Assembly (NCBI RefSeq): GCF_001584145.1
Contig: NZ_CP013232.1
Span: 5,535,730 to 5,599,729 of the forward strand
Direction of reading: 5' to 3'
Source: Collimonas fungivorans
GTDB lineage: Bacteria > Pseudomonadota > Gammaproteobacteria > Burkholderiales > Burkholderiaceae_D
DNA length: 64,000 nt
Every line of letters starts with the position of its first letter. The first letter of the stretch is position 1. A model generated the notes under the pieces. The model saw only the letters and a program-made list of their open reading frames with translations. It made no database searches and was not told the DNA's origin. Position numbers and translations under genes: made by a program. Shown here piece after piece: positions 1-8,894 of this stretch.

Positions 1-148
<148 letters not shown>

Positions 149-784
149 TTAGTTAGTCGTTAATTTGATGCCAAAGCCGATCAGGAAAATGCCCGCGGCC
201 CTGGAAGCGAATGCGGCGATACGGCGGTTGTGCCCCAGCCGCTTGGCGGCGGTATTCCCGAGCAGTACCAGCAGACTACCGTAAAACAGCGCGCAACTGG
301 AGATGATTGCGGCCATGGTAAGGAAGGTCAGGCTGCCGCGCTGCGTGGCCGGATCGATGAACAGCGGGAAGAACGCCATGTAGAACACGATGGCCTTGGG
401 ATTGACCAGGGTCACCAGGAAACCGCGGGTGAAATTGCTGACGCCGGCGAAACCCACGGCAGCGCTTGCGCCCTCGCTCTTCCTGGCAAACAGCAGTTTG
501 CAGCCAAGGTAAGCCAGGTAGGCCGCGCCCAGATACTGCACGGCCTTGAACACCATCGGATTCGCGGTCAGCAAAGCGGCCACGCCGATCGCCGCCAGGA
601 ACATCAGCACCGCGTCGCCCAGCATGATGCCGAACAGCGAGGCATAACCGCCGCGCACACCTTCCCTGCCGGCGCTGGTCAGGATGCAAAACGTACCCGC
701 GCCGGGCAGCGCCAGGAACACCATGGTTGCAACGATCAGTTGCCAGACGTCGGTAATGCCGAGGGTGTGGAAAAAAGCAGTCAT
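149..784 (-). CDS. LysE/RhtB-family amino acid exporter
   Basis: The 211-residue product has the length and hydrophobic layout of the LysE/RhtB family: about six membrane segments, an N-terminal region with LPGAGTFCILTSAGREG, and the family-typical segment NPKAIVFYMAFFPLFIDP near residues 127-144. These inner-membrane proteins export amino acids such as lysine, threonine or homoserine; the substrate here cannot be read from sequence. An upstream in-frame ATG at 832 exists, but its 16 extra residues lie across an inverted repeat, and MTAFFHTLG at 784 is the natural family start. The gene is inserted between rsmG and parA, which are often adjacent in related genomes. Confidence 0.85.
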   Translation of the reverse strand: MTAFFHTLGITDVWQLIVATMVFLALPGAGTFCILTSAGREGVRGGYASLFGIMLGDAVLMFLAAIGVAALLTANPMVFKAVQYLGAAYLAYLGCKLLFARKSEGASAAVGFAGVSNFTRGFLVTLVNPKAIVFYMAFFPLFIDPATQRGSLTFLTMAAIISSCALFYGSLLVLLGNTAAKRLGHNRRIAAFASRAAGIFLIGFGIKLTTN

Positions 785-798
785 TTTTATATTTTGCG

Positions 799-871
799 GG
801 ACAGAGCTGCCCGGGTAGGGTTTAAGAGCCACCGCAGCGTGGCGAATTACCCTACCCGGGCGGCTCTGTCC
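799..871. repeat. Inverted repeat, REP-like
   Basis: Two 23-base arms (799-821 and 849-871) match with one mismatch around a 27-base spacer. The core GGGTAGGGT resembles the GTAGGGTGGGC core of the REP-like family seen elsewhere in this window. It lies just upstream of the LysE-type start codon and would fold in that gene's leader. Confidence 0.7.
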
Positions 872-933
872 TCAACCAATCAATTAAAACGGTTAAGTTA
901 CAAAAAAAGCATGCACAACTTACTGCGTGATAT

Positions 934-1608
934 TTAACTACTGCGTTTGATAAAAACCAGGTGACGTTCCGCATCCAGCCCCGGCACCGCCAGCGGCCTT
1001 GTTTCCGTGACTTGCCAACCGGCCGGCAGGCGCGCGATTTCCTCGTCCGGACGCACGCCCTTGAGGGCGATGAACTGGCCATCATCGGTCAGCAAATGTT
1101 CCGACCAGTTGATAAAATCGGCCAACTCCGCAAATGCCCGCGAAGTGATCACATCGAATTTCTGCGCTACCTGCAATTGCTCTACCCGGGCGGTGTGAAC
1201 GCTTACGTTACCCAGGCCCAGCTCGGCTTTGACCTGGGTCAGGAATGCTGTTTTCTTGTGCACCGTGTCGATCATCGACACCCGCATCTGCGGCTCGGCC
1301 TTGCCGGCCCAGATCGCCAGGACCATCCCTGGCAGGCCGCCGCCGGCGCCGACATCCAGCACATTCCCTGCCGCCGCAAACGCCGGCACTACCGCCAGCG
1401 AGTCCAGCAAATGGTGAGTCATCATCTGCGCCGGTTCGCGGATCGAGGTCAGGTTATACACCTTGTTCCACTTTGCCAGCAGGTCCAGGTAGGCCAGCAG
1501 TTGCTGCTGCTGTTCCAGGTCCAGGGTGATTCCCAGTGCCGACGCACCTTGCTGCAGGCTCGCTTCCAGCGCTTGTTTTGCCGCCGGCGCGGTCTGCGTT
1601 GAACTCAT
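934..1608 (-). CDS. rsmG: 16S rRNA (guanine-N7) methyltransferase RsmG (GidB)
   Basis: A 224-residue cytosolic methyltransferase that makes m7G527 in the 530 loop of 16S rRNA using S-adenosylmethionine. The SAM-binding motif NVLDVGAGGGLPG is at about residues 82-94, and the family segment WNKVYNLTSIREP is at about 47-59. The ATG at 1608 is preceded by a clear CGAGGAG ribosome-binding site. It follows mnmG by 69 bases on the same strand and is probably co-transcribed with it. In this family, loss of function is known to give low-level streptomycin resistance. Confidence 0.97.
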   Translation of the reverse strand: MSSTQTAPAAKQALEASLQQGASALGITLDLEQQQQLLAYLDLLAKWNKVYNLTSIREPAQMMTHHLLDSLAVVPAFAAAGNVLDVGAGGGLPGMVLAIWAGKAEPQMRVSMIDTVHKKTAFLTQVKAELGLGNVSVHTARVEQLQVAQKFDVITSRAFAELADFINWSEHLLTDDGQFIALKGVRPDEEIARLPAGWQVTETRPLAVPGLDAERHLVFIKRSS

Positions 1609-1677
1609 GTTGCCACTCCTCGATTATCCGGGCAATTACCTTGATGGTAGTTGATCAGGTAGTTGATAACTAAGCAA

Positions 1678-3603
1678 TCAGGCAGCCTGATCGTCTGCAT
1701 TCAGGCGCTTCATCCCGCCCTTTTTCAAGTGCACCAGCAGCAGCGACAAGGCAGCCGGCGTGACGCCGGAAATGCGCGAAGCCTGGCCGAAGGTCTCCGG
1801 CTTGTGCAGGTTCAGCTTCTGGCGCACCTCGATCGACAGCGCCTGTACGTCCATATAATCGAGGTCGGGCGGCAGCTTCAGGTTTTCATTGTGCTCGTGG
1901 CGCTCTACTTCTTTCGCCTGGCGGTCGATATAACCGGCGTACTTGACCTGGATTTCGACCTGTTCCCTGACCGAATCGTCCTGCACGCCCGGACCGCCCA
2001 GGTCCTGGCCATCCAGGCCTTTTAGCGTCATCAGTTGATCGTAAGAAACGTTTGGACGGCGCAACAGGTCGACCAGCGAATATTCGCGTTCGATAGTCTT
2101 GCCCAGCAGGCGCTCTGCTTCGGCTTCGGCCACGATGCGCGGATTGACCCAGGTCGAACGCAAGCGCTCCATCTCAAGCGCCACCGCCTCGCGCTTTTTC
2201 TCGAACTGCGCCCATTGGGCATCGCCGACGCAACCCAGCTGGCGGCCGATCTCGGTCAGGCGCAAGTCGGCATTGTCTTCACGCAGGCTGAGGCGATACT
2301 CGGCGCGGCTGGTGAACATGCGGTATGGCTCCTGCACGCCTTGGGTAATCAGGTCGTCGACCAGCACGCCAAGGTAGGCTTCGTCGCGGCGCGGAGTCCA
2401 GGCATCGCGTTCCTGTGTTTGCAGCGCCGCGTTTAGTCCCGCCAGCATGCCTTGCGCCGCCGCCTCTTCATAACCGGTGGTGCCGTTGATCTGGCCGGCG
2501 AAGTACAAGCCCTGGATCGACTTGGTTTCCAGCGAAGCTTTCAAGGCGCGCGGATCGAAGTAATCGTATTCGATCGCGTAGCCTGGGCGCAGGATGTGGG
2601 CATTTTCCAAGCCGCGCATGGAATGCACCAGGGCCAGCTGCACATCAAACGGCAGGCTTGTCGAAATGCCATTAGGATAAAACTCGTTGGTGGTCAGCCC
2701 TTCCGGTTCCAGGAATATCTGGTGCGAATCCTTGCCGGCAAAACGGTGGATCTTGTCTTCTATCGACGGGCAGTAACGTGGCCCTACTCCTTCGATCACG
2801 CCTGTGTACATCGGGCTGCGGTCAAGGCCGGCACGGATGATGTCATGCGTTTGCTGGTTGGTATGGGTTATCCAGCATGGCAGTTGCGCCGGATGCATGG
2901 AGGTATTGCCCATGACCGAGAACACCGGCACCGGATCGAGATCGCCTGGCTGTTCCTGCATCACGGAAAAATCGATAGTGCGGCCGTCGATGCGCGGCGG
3001 CGTGCCGGTTTTCAGGCGGCCCTGCGGCAGCTTCAGTTCTTTCAGGCGCGCCGACAGGGAAATCGCCGGCGGATCGCCGGCACGGCCGGCCGAATAGTTG
3101 TTGAGCCCAACGTGGATTTTCCCGTCGAGGAAAGTCCCGGCGGTCAGCACCACCGCCCTGCTGCGGAACTGGATGCCAACTTGCGTAACGGCGCCGACCA
3201 CACGATCGCCCTCTACCAGCAGGTCATCCACCGCTTGCTGGAACAGCCAGAGATTTTCCTGGTTTTCCAGGCGCGAACGGATGGCTTGCTTGTACAGGAT
3301 ACGATCGGCTTGTGCGCGGGTTGCGCGCACGGCCGGACCTTTGGAAGAATTCAGGATACGGAACTGGATGCCCGCTTCATCAGTGGCAATCGCCATCGCG
3401 CCGCCCATTGCATCGACTTCTTTTACCAGGTGGCCCTTGCCTATCCCGCCGATTGAAGGGTTGCACGACATCTGGCCCAAAGTCTCGATATTGTGTGTCA
3501 ACAATAGAGTCTTTTGACCCATGCGGGCGGACGCCAGCGCGGCTTCGGTGCCGGCGTGACCGCCGCCGACGACGATTACATCAAAATGTGTAGGAAAAAG
3601 CAT
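1678..3603 (-). CDS. mnmG: tRNA uridine-34 carboxymethylaminomethyl modification enzyme MnmG (GidA)
   Basis: This 641-residue FAD protein forms a complex with MnmE and installs the cmnm5 group on wobble U34 of certain tRNAs. The dinucleotide-binding motif [14 protein letters not shown] is at residues 11-24, [10 protein letters not shown] and the [19 protein letters not shown] segment are present, and the length is normal for the family. AAGAGG precedes the ATG at 3603. Its partner mnmE is 56 kb away at the other end of the window; in many bacteria the two lie closer together around the origin. Confidence 0.98.
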   Translation of the reverse strand: MLFPTHFDVIVVGGGHAGTEAALASARMGQKTLLLTHNIETLGQMSCNPSIGGIGKGHLVKEVDAMGGAMAIATDEAGIQFRILNSSKGPAVRATRAQADRILYKQAIRSRLENQENLWLFQQAVDDLLVEGDRVVGAVTQVGIQFRSRAVVLTAGTFLDGKIHVGLNNYSAGRAGDPPAISLSARLKELKLPQGRLKTGTPPRIDGRTIDFSVMQEQPGDLDPVPVFSVMGNTSMHPAQLPCWITHTNQQTHDIIRAGLDRSPMYTGVIEGVGPRYCPSIEDKIHRFAGKDSHQIFLEPEGLTTNEFYPNGISTSLPFDVQLALVHSMRGLENAHILRPGYAIEYDYFDPRALKASLETKSIQGLYFAGQINGTTGYEEAAAQGMLAGLNAALQTQERDAWTPRRDEAYLGVLVDDLITQGVQEPYRMFTSRAEYRLSLREDNADLRLTEIGRQLGCVGDAQWAQFEKKREAVALEMERLRSTWVNPRIVAEAEAERLLGKTIEREYSLVDLLRRPNVSYDQLMTLKGLDGQDLGGPGVQDDSVREQVEIQVKYAGYIDRQAKEVERHEHNENLKLPPDLDYMDVQALSIEVRQKLNLHKPETFGQASRISGVTPAALSLLLVHLKKGGMKRLNADDQAA

Positions 3604-3694
3604 AGTGCGCCTCTTGGAGACGATGAAAAACGGTGGGCTGAGGCGTGATTATAAAGCATGCAGCCATCGCTTACACTCCCACGGTCATGACATC

Positions 3695-3720
3695 GCCTAT
3701 GTTTCACGTGAAACATAGGC
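3695..3720. promoter_or_regulatory. parS centromere site 1
   Basis: The 16-base core TGTTTCACGTGAAACA at 3700-3715 is a perfect palindrome and matches the widely conserved chromosomal parS consensus bound by ParB/Spo0J. The symmetry extends five more bases on each side, giving a 26-base perfect palindrome. It lies in the 204-base intergenic space upstream of mnmG. Confidence 0.93.
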
Positions 3721-3753
3721 TGAGCCAAGTTTATCGAGCCCTAAAATAATAAC

Positions 3754-3781
3754 GGCGATTGTTTCACGTGAAACAATCGCC
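3754..3781. promoter_or_regulatory. parS centromere site 2
   Basis: This is a second TGTTTCACGTGAAACA core at 3760-3775, embedded in a 28-base perfect palindrome with arms different from those of site 1. The two centres are exactly 60 bp apart. The extended arms could also fold as hairpins in RNA from the TauE gene, but there is no terminator-like T-run. Confidence 0.93.
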
Positions 3782-3807
3782 GCTGCTGAGTGAAGCTACT
3801 ACGGAAG

Positions 3808-4581
3808 TTACTTAAGAAAAGCGTCGTAGCCCGTTTTCAAGATCAGTACCGACACTACCAGCAAAAACAGCTTACGCACAAAACCGCTGCCATGTTTGAG
3901 TGCAAGCCGTGTACCTACCAAAGAACCGCCGACGTTACAGATAGCCATTATCAATCCAAGCTGCCAGATGATATGGCCGCTATATCCAAACCATAGCAAG
4001 GCGGCCAGGTTGGTCGCAACATTGATTACCTTGGATACAGCCGACGCCGCCAGGAAATCAAAACCGAAAAACCGCACAAACAGGAAAATCAGGAAGCTGC
4101 CTGTACCAGGGCCAAAAACACCATCATAAAACCCGATGCCGCCGCCAATCAGCACTGCGAACAGTTTCTCTTTCGAGCCGGTATGCAAGGGTGCATGGAT
4201 ACTGCCGAAATCTTTCTTCTTTATCGTATAGATGGCAACCGCCAGCAAGATGAAAGGCAGCGATTTGCGGATTGCCTCGGTCGGTATGTGGGTCACGGTG
4301 TATGCACCCAGGAAGGCGAACAGGAATGCGGCCCCGGCAGCGGGAAGCGCAGCACTCCAGGCCAGCTTGACCCGTTTCGCAAAATTGACGGCGGCGGCGC
4401 CGGTACCGAATATGCCAGCCAGTTTGTTGGTGCCGAAGACAGTCGCCGGTGCACTGTTCGGCAGCATGGAAAACAAGGCTGGAATCTGGATCAGGCCCCC
4501 TCCTCCAACCACGGCATCAATCAGGCCGGCAATAAAACTGGCAAGGGCAAGGATAAGGAAATCGGGGAATAATTCAGGCAT
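3808..4581 (-). CDS. TauE/SafE-family membrane exporter
   Basis: The 257-residue polytopic membrane protein matches the TauE/SafE (DUF81) family. It opens with ASFIAGLIDAVVGGGGLIQI (residues 14-33), the glycine-rich signature of the first repeat, and carries GFYDGVFGPGTGSFLI in the second. Members are proposed to move sulfite, sulfoacetate or other organic sulfur anions across the inner membrane; the substrate here is unknown. MPELFPDF at 4581 is the family-typical start; an in-frame ATG at 4611 would add ten residues. Neither has a strong ribosome-binding site. Confidence 0.88.
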   Translation of the reverse strand: MPELFPDFLILALASFIAGLIDAVVGGGGLIQIPALFSMLPNSAPATVFGTNKLAGIFGTGAAAVNFAKRVKLAWSAALPAAGAAFLFAFLGAYTVTHIPTEAIRKSLPFILLAVAIYTIKKKDFGSIHAPLHTGSKEKLFAVLIGGGIGFYDGVFGPGTGSFLIFLFVRFFGFDFLAASAVSKVINVATNLAALLWFGYSGHIIWQLGLIMAICNVGGSLVGTRLALKHGSGFVRKLFLLVVSVLILKTGYDAFLK

Positions 4582-4742
4582 GATGAATGAAGCAATATTG
4601 AAGACACGCAATTCTACGTGCCTGAGCCCAGGCCGGCATGCCGGGCGGCTATGTTATTTACTCATAGCTATCCAAGTAATTCGATTAGCTGAATAGGAAC
4701 AAGCAGCTGCCTATTATTTAAGCAGGCAGGGTATGCCTGGCC

Positions 4743-4785
4743 GAAAAACAAAAAACCCGTGCCAGCCAGGCTGCGCACGGGTTTT
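4743..4785 (-). terminator. Rho-independent terminator of the liv operon
   Basis: Arms AAAACCCGTGC (4752-4762) and GCACGGGTTTT (4775-4785) pair perfectly. On the minus strand the stem is followed by a T-rich tract. It lies 20 bases after the livM stop codon. Confidence 0.88.
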
Positions 4786-4804
4786 GGCATCAGGCCGGAT
4801 CACT

Positions 4805-5800
4805 TCATCTGGCGCCGGAAGAACGCTTGAGCAGCGCTGAAATTTCGCCGACGATCCCGCGCCGGAACGCCAGCACGCAGACGATGAAGATGAAACCGGT
4901 AACGATGGTGACCGATTCGCCCAGCCCGTTAAACCAGTCGATATGAGTCACCGAGGCCAGCCAGTTGCCAATATCGCCAAGCTTGTTTTCCAGAATAATG
5001 ATGATCAGCGCGCCGACAATCGGCCCGATGATGGTGCCCAAGCCACCTACCAACGTCATCAGCACCACCAGGCCAGACATGGTCCAGTGGACGTCGGTCA
5101 GCGTTTCAAAACCCAGCACCAGGGTCTTGGTAGAACCCGCCAGGCCCGACAGCGCAGCCGACAAAACAAAAGCCAGCAGCTTGTAGCGATTGACGTCGTA
5201 ACCCAATGAAATGGCGCGCGGCTCATTTTCCTTGATCGCTTTCAGCACCTGGCCGAATGGAGAATTGACGGTGCGCATGATCAACGCGAAGCCGGCCACG
5301 GCAATCGCCAGCACCACGTAGTACAAGGTCAGGTCGTTGCCAAGGTCGATAAACCCCAGCAAATGCCCGCGCGGCACGCCTTGCAAACCGTCCTCGCCGC
5401 CTGTGAACGGCATCTGCAGGCAAACGAAATACAGCATCTGCGCCAGGGCCAGCGTGATCATGGTGAAATAAATTCCCTGCCGCCGGATCGCCAGGCTGCC
5501 CATCACCAGGCCGATCAGCGCACCTGTGGCGGTGCCGGCGAGCAACCCCACTTCGGTCGGCAAGCCCAGTGTCTGCAGCGCATATCCGGCAATGTAGCCG
5601 GCGCCGCCAAAGAAAGCAGCATGTCCAAACGACAACAAACCGGTAAAACCGATCAGCAGGTTGAACGCGCAGGCAAACAGCGCGAAGCAGATGATCTTCA
5701 TCAGGAACACGGGATAGATGCCGAACGGCGCCGCCAACGCGGCGGCCAGCAGCAAGCCGTAGCCGATTTTCTTATTCATGTTCATAACCGCTCCGCTCAT
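4805..5800 (-). CDS. livM: Branched-chain amino acid-type ABC transporter permease LivM
   Basis: A 331-residue inner-membrane permease of the LivM family with about eight to ten membrane segments and the family segment GLLSFGHAAFFGGAGYIAGY near residues 53-72. It pairs with LivH to form the translocation pore. The start at 5800 overlaps the livH stop codon as ATGA, implying translational coupling; ATGs at 5785 and 5779 are alternatives. It is the last gene of the operon and is followed by a strong terminator. Confidence 0.93.
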   Translation of the reverse strand: MSGAVMNMNKKIGYGLLLAAALAAPFGIYPVFLMKIICFALFACAFNLLIGFTGLLSFGHAAFFGGAGYIAGYALQTLGLPTEVGLLAGTATGALIGLVMGSLAIRRQGIYFTMITLALAQMLYFVCLQMPFTGGEDGLQGVPRGHLLGFIDLGNDLTLYYVVLAIAVAGFALIMRTVNSPFGQVLKAIKENEPRAISLGYDVNRYKLLAFVLSAALSGLAGSTKTLVLGFETLTDVHWTMSGLVVLMTLVGGLGTIIGPIVGALIIIILENKLGDIGNWLASVTHIDWFNGLGESVTIVTGFIFIVCVLAFRRGIVGEISALLKRSSGAR

Positions 5801-6681
5801 TTCTCTTTGCCAAACAGGCCTGCCGGCCGGATCATCAGCACAATCGCCATCACGATGAACACCACCGTGGCCGACGCTTCCGGATAAAACACGCGGGTCA
5901 GTCCCTCGATCACGCCCAGCCCCAGGCCGGTGATGATGGAGCCCATGATGGAGCCCATGCCGCCGATCACCACAACCGCGAATACGACGATAATCAGGTT
6001 CGAACCCATCAGTGGCGAGACCTGGATCACCGGCGCCGCCAGCACCCCGGCAAAGGCCGCCAAAGCGACGCCGAAGCCGTAGGTCAAGGTCACCATCAGC
6101 GGCACGTTGATGCCGAACGCTTCCACCAGCTTCGGATTCTCGGTGCCGGCGCGCAGATAAGCGCCCAGCTTGGTCTTTTCAATCACGAACCAGGTCGCAA
6201 AACACACCGTCAGCGACGCCAGCACCACCCAGGCGCGGTAGTTAGGCAACACCATGAAGCCGAGGTCGGTGGCGCCGCTCAGCAGCTCCGGCACCGAAAA
6301 CGGCTGGCCGGAAACGCCGTAGAAGGAGCGGAAGATGCCCTCCACCATCAAGGTGATGCCGAAGGTCAGCAGCAGGCCGTACAGGTGGTCCAGCTTGTAC
6401 AGCCAGCGCAGCATGGTCTTTTCGATGATGATGCCGAACAGCCCCACCAGCAGCGGCGCCAGGGCCAGCATCACCCAGTAGTTCAGGTTGAAATAAGTCA
6501 GCCCGATCCAGGCCAGGAAAGCGCCCATCATGTACAGCGCACCGTGGGCAAAGTTGATCACGTTGAGCAGGCCGAAGATCACTGCCAGGCCGAGCGACAG
6601 CATGGCGTAGAACGAACCGTTGACGAGCCCCAGCAGCAGCTGGCTCATCAAGGCTTGAAAGGGAATGCCGAATATTTCCAT
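5797..6681 (-). CDS. livH: Branched-chain amino acid-type ABC transporter permease LivH
   Basis: This 294-residue membrane permease has the LivH signatures GLVNGSFYAMLSLGLAVIFG (residues 18-37) and NFAHGALYMMGAF (about 43-55). It is the second half of the pore with LivM. It lies 156 bases downstream of the binding-protein gene, with a strong hairpin in the gap. Substrates in this family range from Leu/Ile/Val to amides, urea and aromatic acids, so leucine transport should not be assumed. Confidence 0.93.
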   Translation of the reverse strand: MEIFGIPFQALMSQLLLGLVNGSFYAMLSLGLAVIFGLLNVINFAHGALYMMGAFLAWIGLTYFNLNYWVMLALAPLLVGLFGIIIEKTMLRWLYKLDHLYGLLLTFGITLMVEGIFRSFYGVSGQPFSVPELLSGATDLGFMVLPNYRAWVVLASLTVCFATWFVIEKTKLGAYLRAGTENPKLVEAFGINVPLMVTLTYGFGVALAAFAGVLAAPVIQVSPLMGSNLIIVVFAVVVIGGMGSIMGSIITGLGLGVIEGLTRVFYPEASATVVFIVMAIVLMIRPAGLFGKEK

Positions 6682-6729
6682 GGCAATGTCATCAAAAGAT
6701 CACTCGTGCGAGTGAATAACTATCGAACA

Positions 6730-6780
6730 GCGCGCCACGCAGCGCAGGGAAACCGGTCCCCTTGCACTGCGCGGCGCGCC
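6730..6780 (-). other. GC-rich hairpin between binding protein and permease genes
   Basis: Arms of about 20 bases (6730-6749 and 6759-6780) pair with only a few mismatches or bulges around the loop AAACCGGT. There is no following T-run, so it is probably not a full terminator. A hairpin in this position typically protects the upstream binding-protein message and lowers downstream permease expression; that role is inferred. Confidence 0.65.
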
Positions 6781-6837
6781 AGGCATATCGTCAGCGTCGA
6801 GCGGCGCCCGGAATCGTAGCGCGGCGCGGCAGCCTCG

Positions 6838-8052
6838 TTACTTCCACAAAGCGCACTTGGTCTCAGCCTTGCTGGCGAAAGCCTGTTCGCCCGGGATAGT
6901 CTGGATCTTGTTCAGGTAATCCCAAGGGTATTTCGAATCGGCCGGCGCCTTGACCTGGTACAGCGTCATGTCATGCACTACCCGGCCATCCGCGCGCAGG
7001 TAAGCGTTCTTGGCGTACATGTCGTTGAACTTGACCTTGCGCAGCTGTTCCATCACCTTGTCGCCATCGTCGGTGCCGATCGCTTTGACAGCGGTCAGGT
7101 ACTGCATCGCTGCGGAATAATCGCCTGCCTGCAGGCTGGACGGTTCTTTTTTCATTTTCTCGAAATAACGCTTTGCCCATTTGCGCGACTCGTCGTTCTG
7201 GTCCCAGTACCAGCTGTCGGTCAGGTACATGCCCTGGGTCTGCTTCAGGGTCAGCGAATGGATGTCGTTGATGAACACCAGCAAGCCGGCCAGCTTGGCG
7301 TTCTTGGTGACGCCGAATTCATTGGCGGCCTTGACCGAGTTGATCAGGTCGCCGCCGGCATTCGCCAGGCCGATGATCTGCGCCTTGGACGATTGCGCCT
7401 GCAGCATGAAGGACGAAAAATCGGAAGCGTTGAGTGGATGCTTGACCGCGCCCAGCACCGTGCCGCCGGAGGATTTCACCACTGCCGTCGTATCTTTTTC
7501 CAGCGACGCGCCGAAGGCATAATCGGCAGTCAGGAAATACCAGCTCTTGCCGCCCTGCTTGACTACCGCCGAACCGGTGCCATGCGCCAGAGCGTAGGTA
7601 TCGTAAGCATAGTGGACTGTGTAAGGCGTACATTCCTCATTGGTCAGGCGAGTGCTGCCGGCGCCGATTTCGAAGAACGGTTTTTTCTTTTCCGCTGCAA
7701 TCTTCGCCATCGCCAGCGCGGTGCCGGAGTTGGTGCCGCCGATCAGGACGTCCAGGCCTTGCTGGTCAAACCATTCGCGCGCCTTGCTCGATGCGATGTC
7801 AGCCTTGTTCTGATGATCGGCAACCACCAGCTCGATTTTCTTGCCGTTGATGGCGCCGCCCATGTCGGCAATCGCCATCTTGATCGCTTCCGCGCCGCCA
7901 GGACCGTCGATGTCGGAGTAGACGCTGGACATGTCGGTGATGAAACCGATCTTGATGGTGTCCCCGGAAATCTGCGCCGAAGCCGGCGTTGCAAGACCGA
8001 GGGCAAGAGTGCTGCCGACCGCGACTGCTAAAGTCTTTAATTTGATATTCAT
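6838..8052 (-). CDS. Liv-type ABC transporter periplasmic substrate-binding protein
   Basis: A 404-residue exported binding protein (Peripla_BP_6 family). The start at 8052 has a GGAGAAG ribosome-binding site; an in-frame upstream ATG at 8088 is unlikely. The signal peptide MNIKLKTLAVAVGSTLALGL ends in PASAQ, with cleavage probably after ASA. The mature protein begins IKIGFITDMSSVYSDIDGPG, as in proteins that feed LivFGHM. The phrase GGTNSGTALAMAKIAAEKK fits the subgroup often found near aromatic or small-acid catabolic genes. A single cysteine lies near the C-terminus. It captures the substrate for LivHM; the ligand is unknown. Confidence 0.9.
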   Translation of the reverse strand: MNIKLKTLAVAVGSTLALGLATPASAQISGDTIKIGFITDMSSVYSDIDGPGGAEAIKMAIADMGGAINGKKIELVVADHQNKADIASSKAREWFDQQGLDVLIGGTNSGTALAMAKIAAEKKKPFFEIGAGSTRLTNEECTPYTVHYAYDTYALAHGTGSAVVKQGGKSWYFLTADYAFGASLEKDTTAVVKSSGGTVLGAVKHPLNASDFSSFMLQAQSSKAQIIGLANAGGDLINSVKAANEFGVTKNAKLAGLLVFINDIHSLTLKQTQGMYLTDSWYWDQNDESRKWAKRYFEKMKKEPSSLQAGDYSAAMQYLTAVKAIGTDDGDKVMEQLRKVKFNDMYAKNAYLRADGRVVHDMTLYQVKAPADSKYPWDYLNKIQTIPGEQAFASKAETKCALWK

Positions 8053-8135
8053 TGTCTTCTCCATTTTTTTACATGACCCGTGTATCAAGAAACTACAGTC
8101 GCAACTGCAACAGCAATCAGCGAGACTCCCCAGAC

Positions 8136-8894
8136 TTACACACCCAACAAAGCATTCAACACCGGCATCTTCTGTTCCAGCTGCGACGACGCAAACGACT
8201 CGACGATCTGGCCATGTTCCATCACATAAAAACGGTCCGCCAGCGGCGCCGCAAAACGGAAATTCTGCTCCACCATCACGATCGTGTAACCCTTGGCTTT
8301 GAGTGTGGTGATCATGCGCGCCAGCGTCTGCACGATCACCGGCGCCAGGCCTTCGGATATCTCGTCCAGCAGCAGCAGGCGTGCGCCGGTGCGCAAGATG
8401 CGCGCTACCGCCAGCATCTGTTGCTCGCCCCCCGACAAACGTGTGCCCTGGCTGTTCCGGCGTTCTTTCAGGTTAGGAAACATGTCGTAGATTTCTTCGA
8501 CGGACATGCCTTTTTCAGTGGTCGACAGCGACGGCGGCAGCAGCAGGTTTTCTTCGGTCGACAAGGAAGAAAAAATGCCGCGCTCTTCCGGACAATAACC
8601 GACGCCGTGATGCGCAATCTTGTAGGTCGGCAGTGCAATCGTCTCGACCCCGCCGATCTTGATCGAGCCTTTGCGCGCGCCGGTCAGGCCCATGATCGCG
8701 CGCATGGTGGTAGTGCGGCCGGCGCCGTTGCGGCCCAGCAGCGTCACCACCTCGCCCTTGTTCACGCTCAGGTTGACGTTGTGCAGGATATGCGATTCGC
8801 CATACCAGGCTTGCAGGTTTTCGATGCTGAGCATAACAGGGCCTTGCGTGCCCTGGGCCGCGGCGCTGATGTTTGGAGATTGGACAGCGGACAT
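8136..8894 (-). CDS. livF: Liv-type ABC transporter ATPase LivF, with Arg in Walker A
   Basis: The 252-residue ATPase has LivF-type features: the start of the ABC domain LSIENLQAWYGESHILHNVN, the signature LSGGEQQMLAVARIL and Walker B LLLLDEISEGLAP. The Walker A motif reads GRNGAGRTTT, with arginine where the catalytic lysine normally sits; the codon is CGC. Some LivF-like proteins are known to carry Arg here, so it is probably a natural variant rather than a dead gene. The ATG overlaps the livG stop by one base (TGATG), indicating coupling. An N-terminal extension of about 20 residues precedes the domain. Confidence 0.92.
   Translation of the reverse strand: MSAVQSPNISAAAQGTQGPVMLSIENLQAWYGESHILHNVNLSVNKGEVVTLLGRNGAGRTTTMRAIMGLTGARKGSIKIGGVETIALPTYKIAHHGVGYCPEERGIFSSLSTEENLLLPPSLSTTEKGMSVEEIYDMFPNLKERRNSQGTRLSGGEQQMLAVARILRTGARLLLLDEISEGLAPVIVQTLARMITTLKAKGYTIVMVEQNFRFAAPLADRFYVMEHGQIVESFASSQLEQKMPVLNALLGV

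Noticed and set aside
8052-8135. Possible riboswitch between the Liv binding-protein gene and livF
   Set aside because: No conserved riboswitch elements or strong stem could be seen; the space is short and within an operon.
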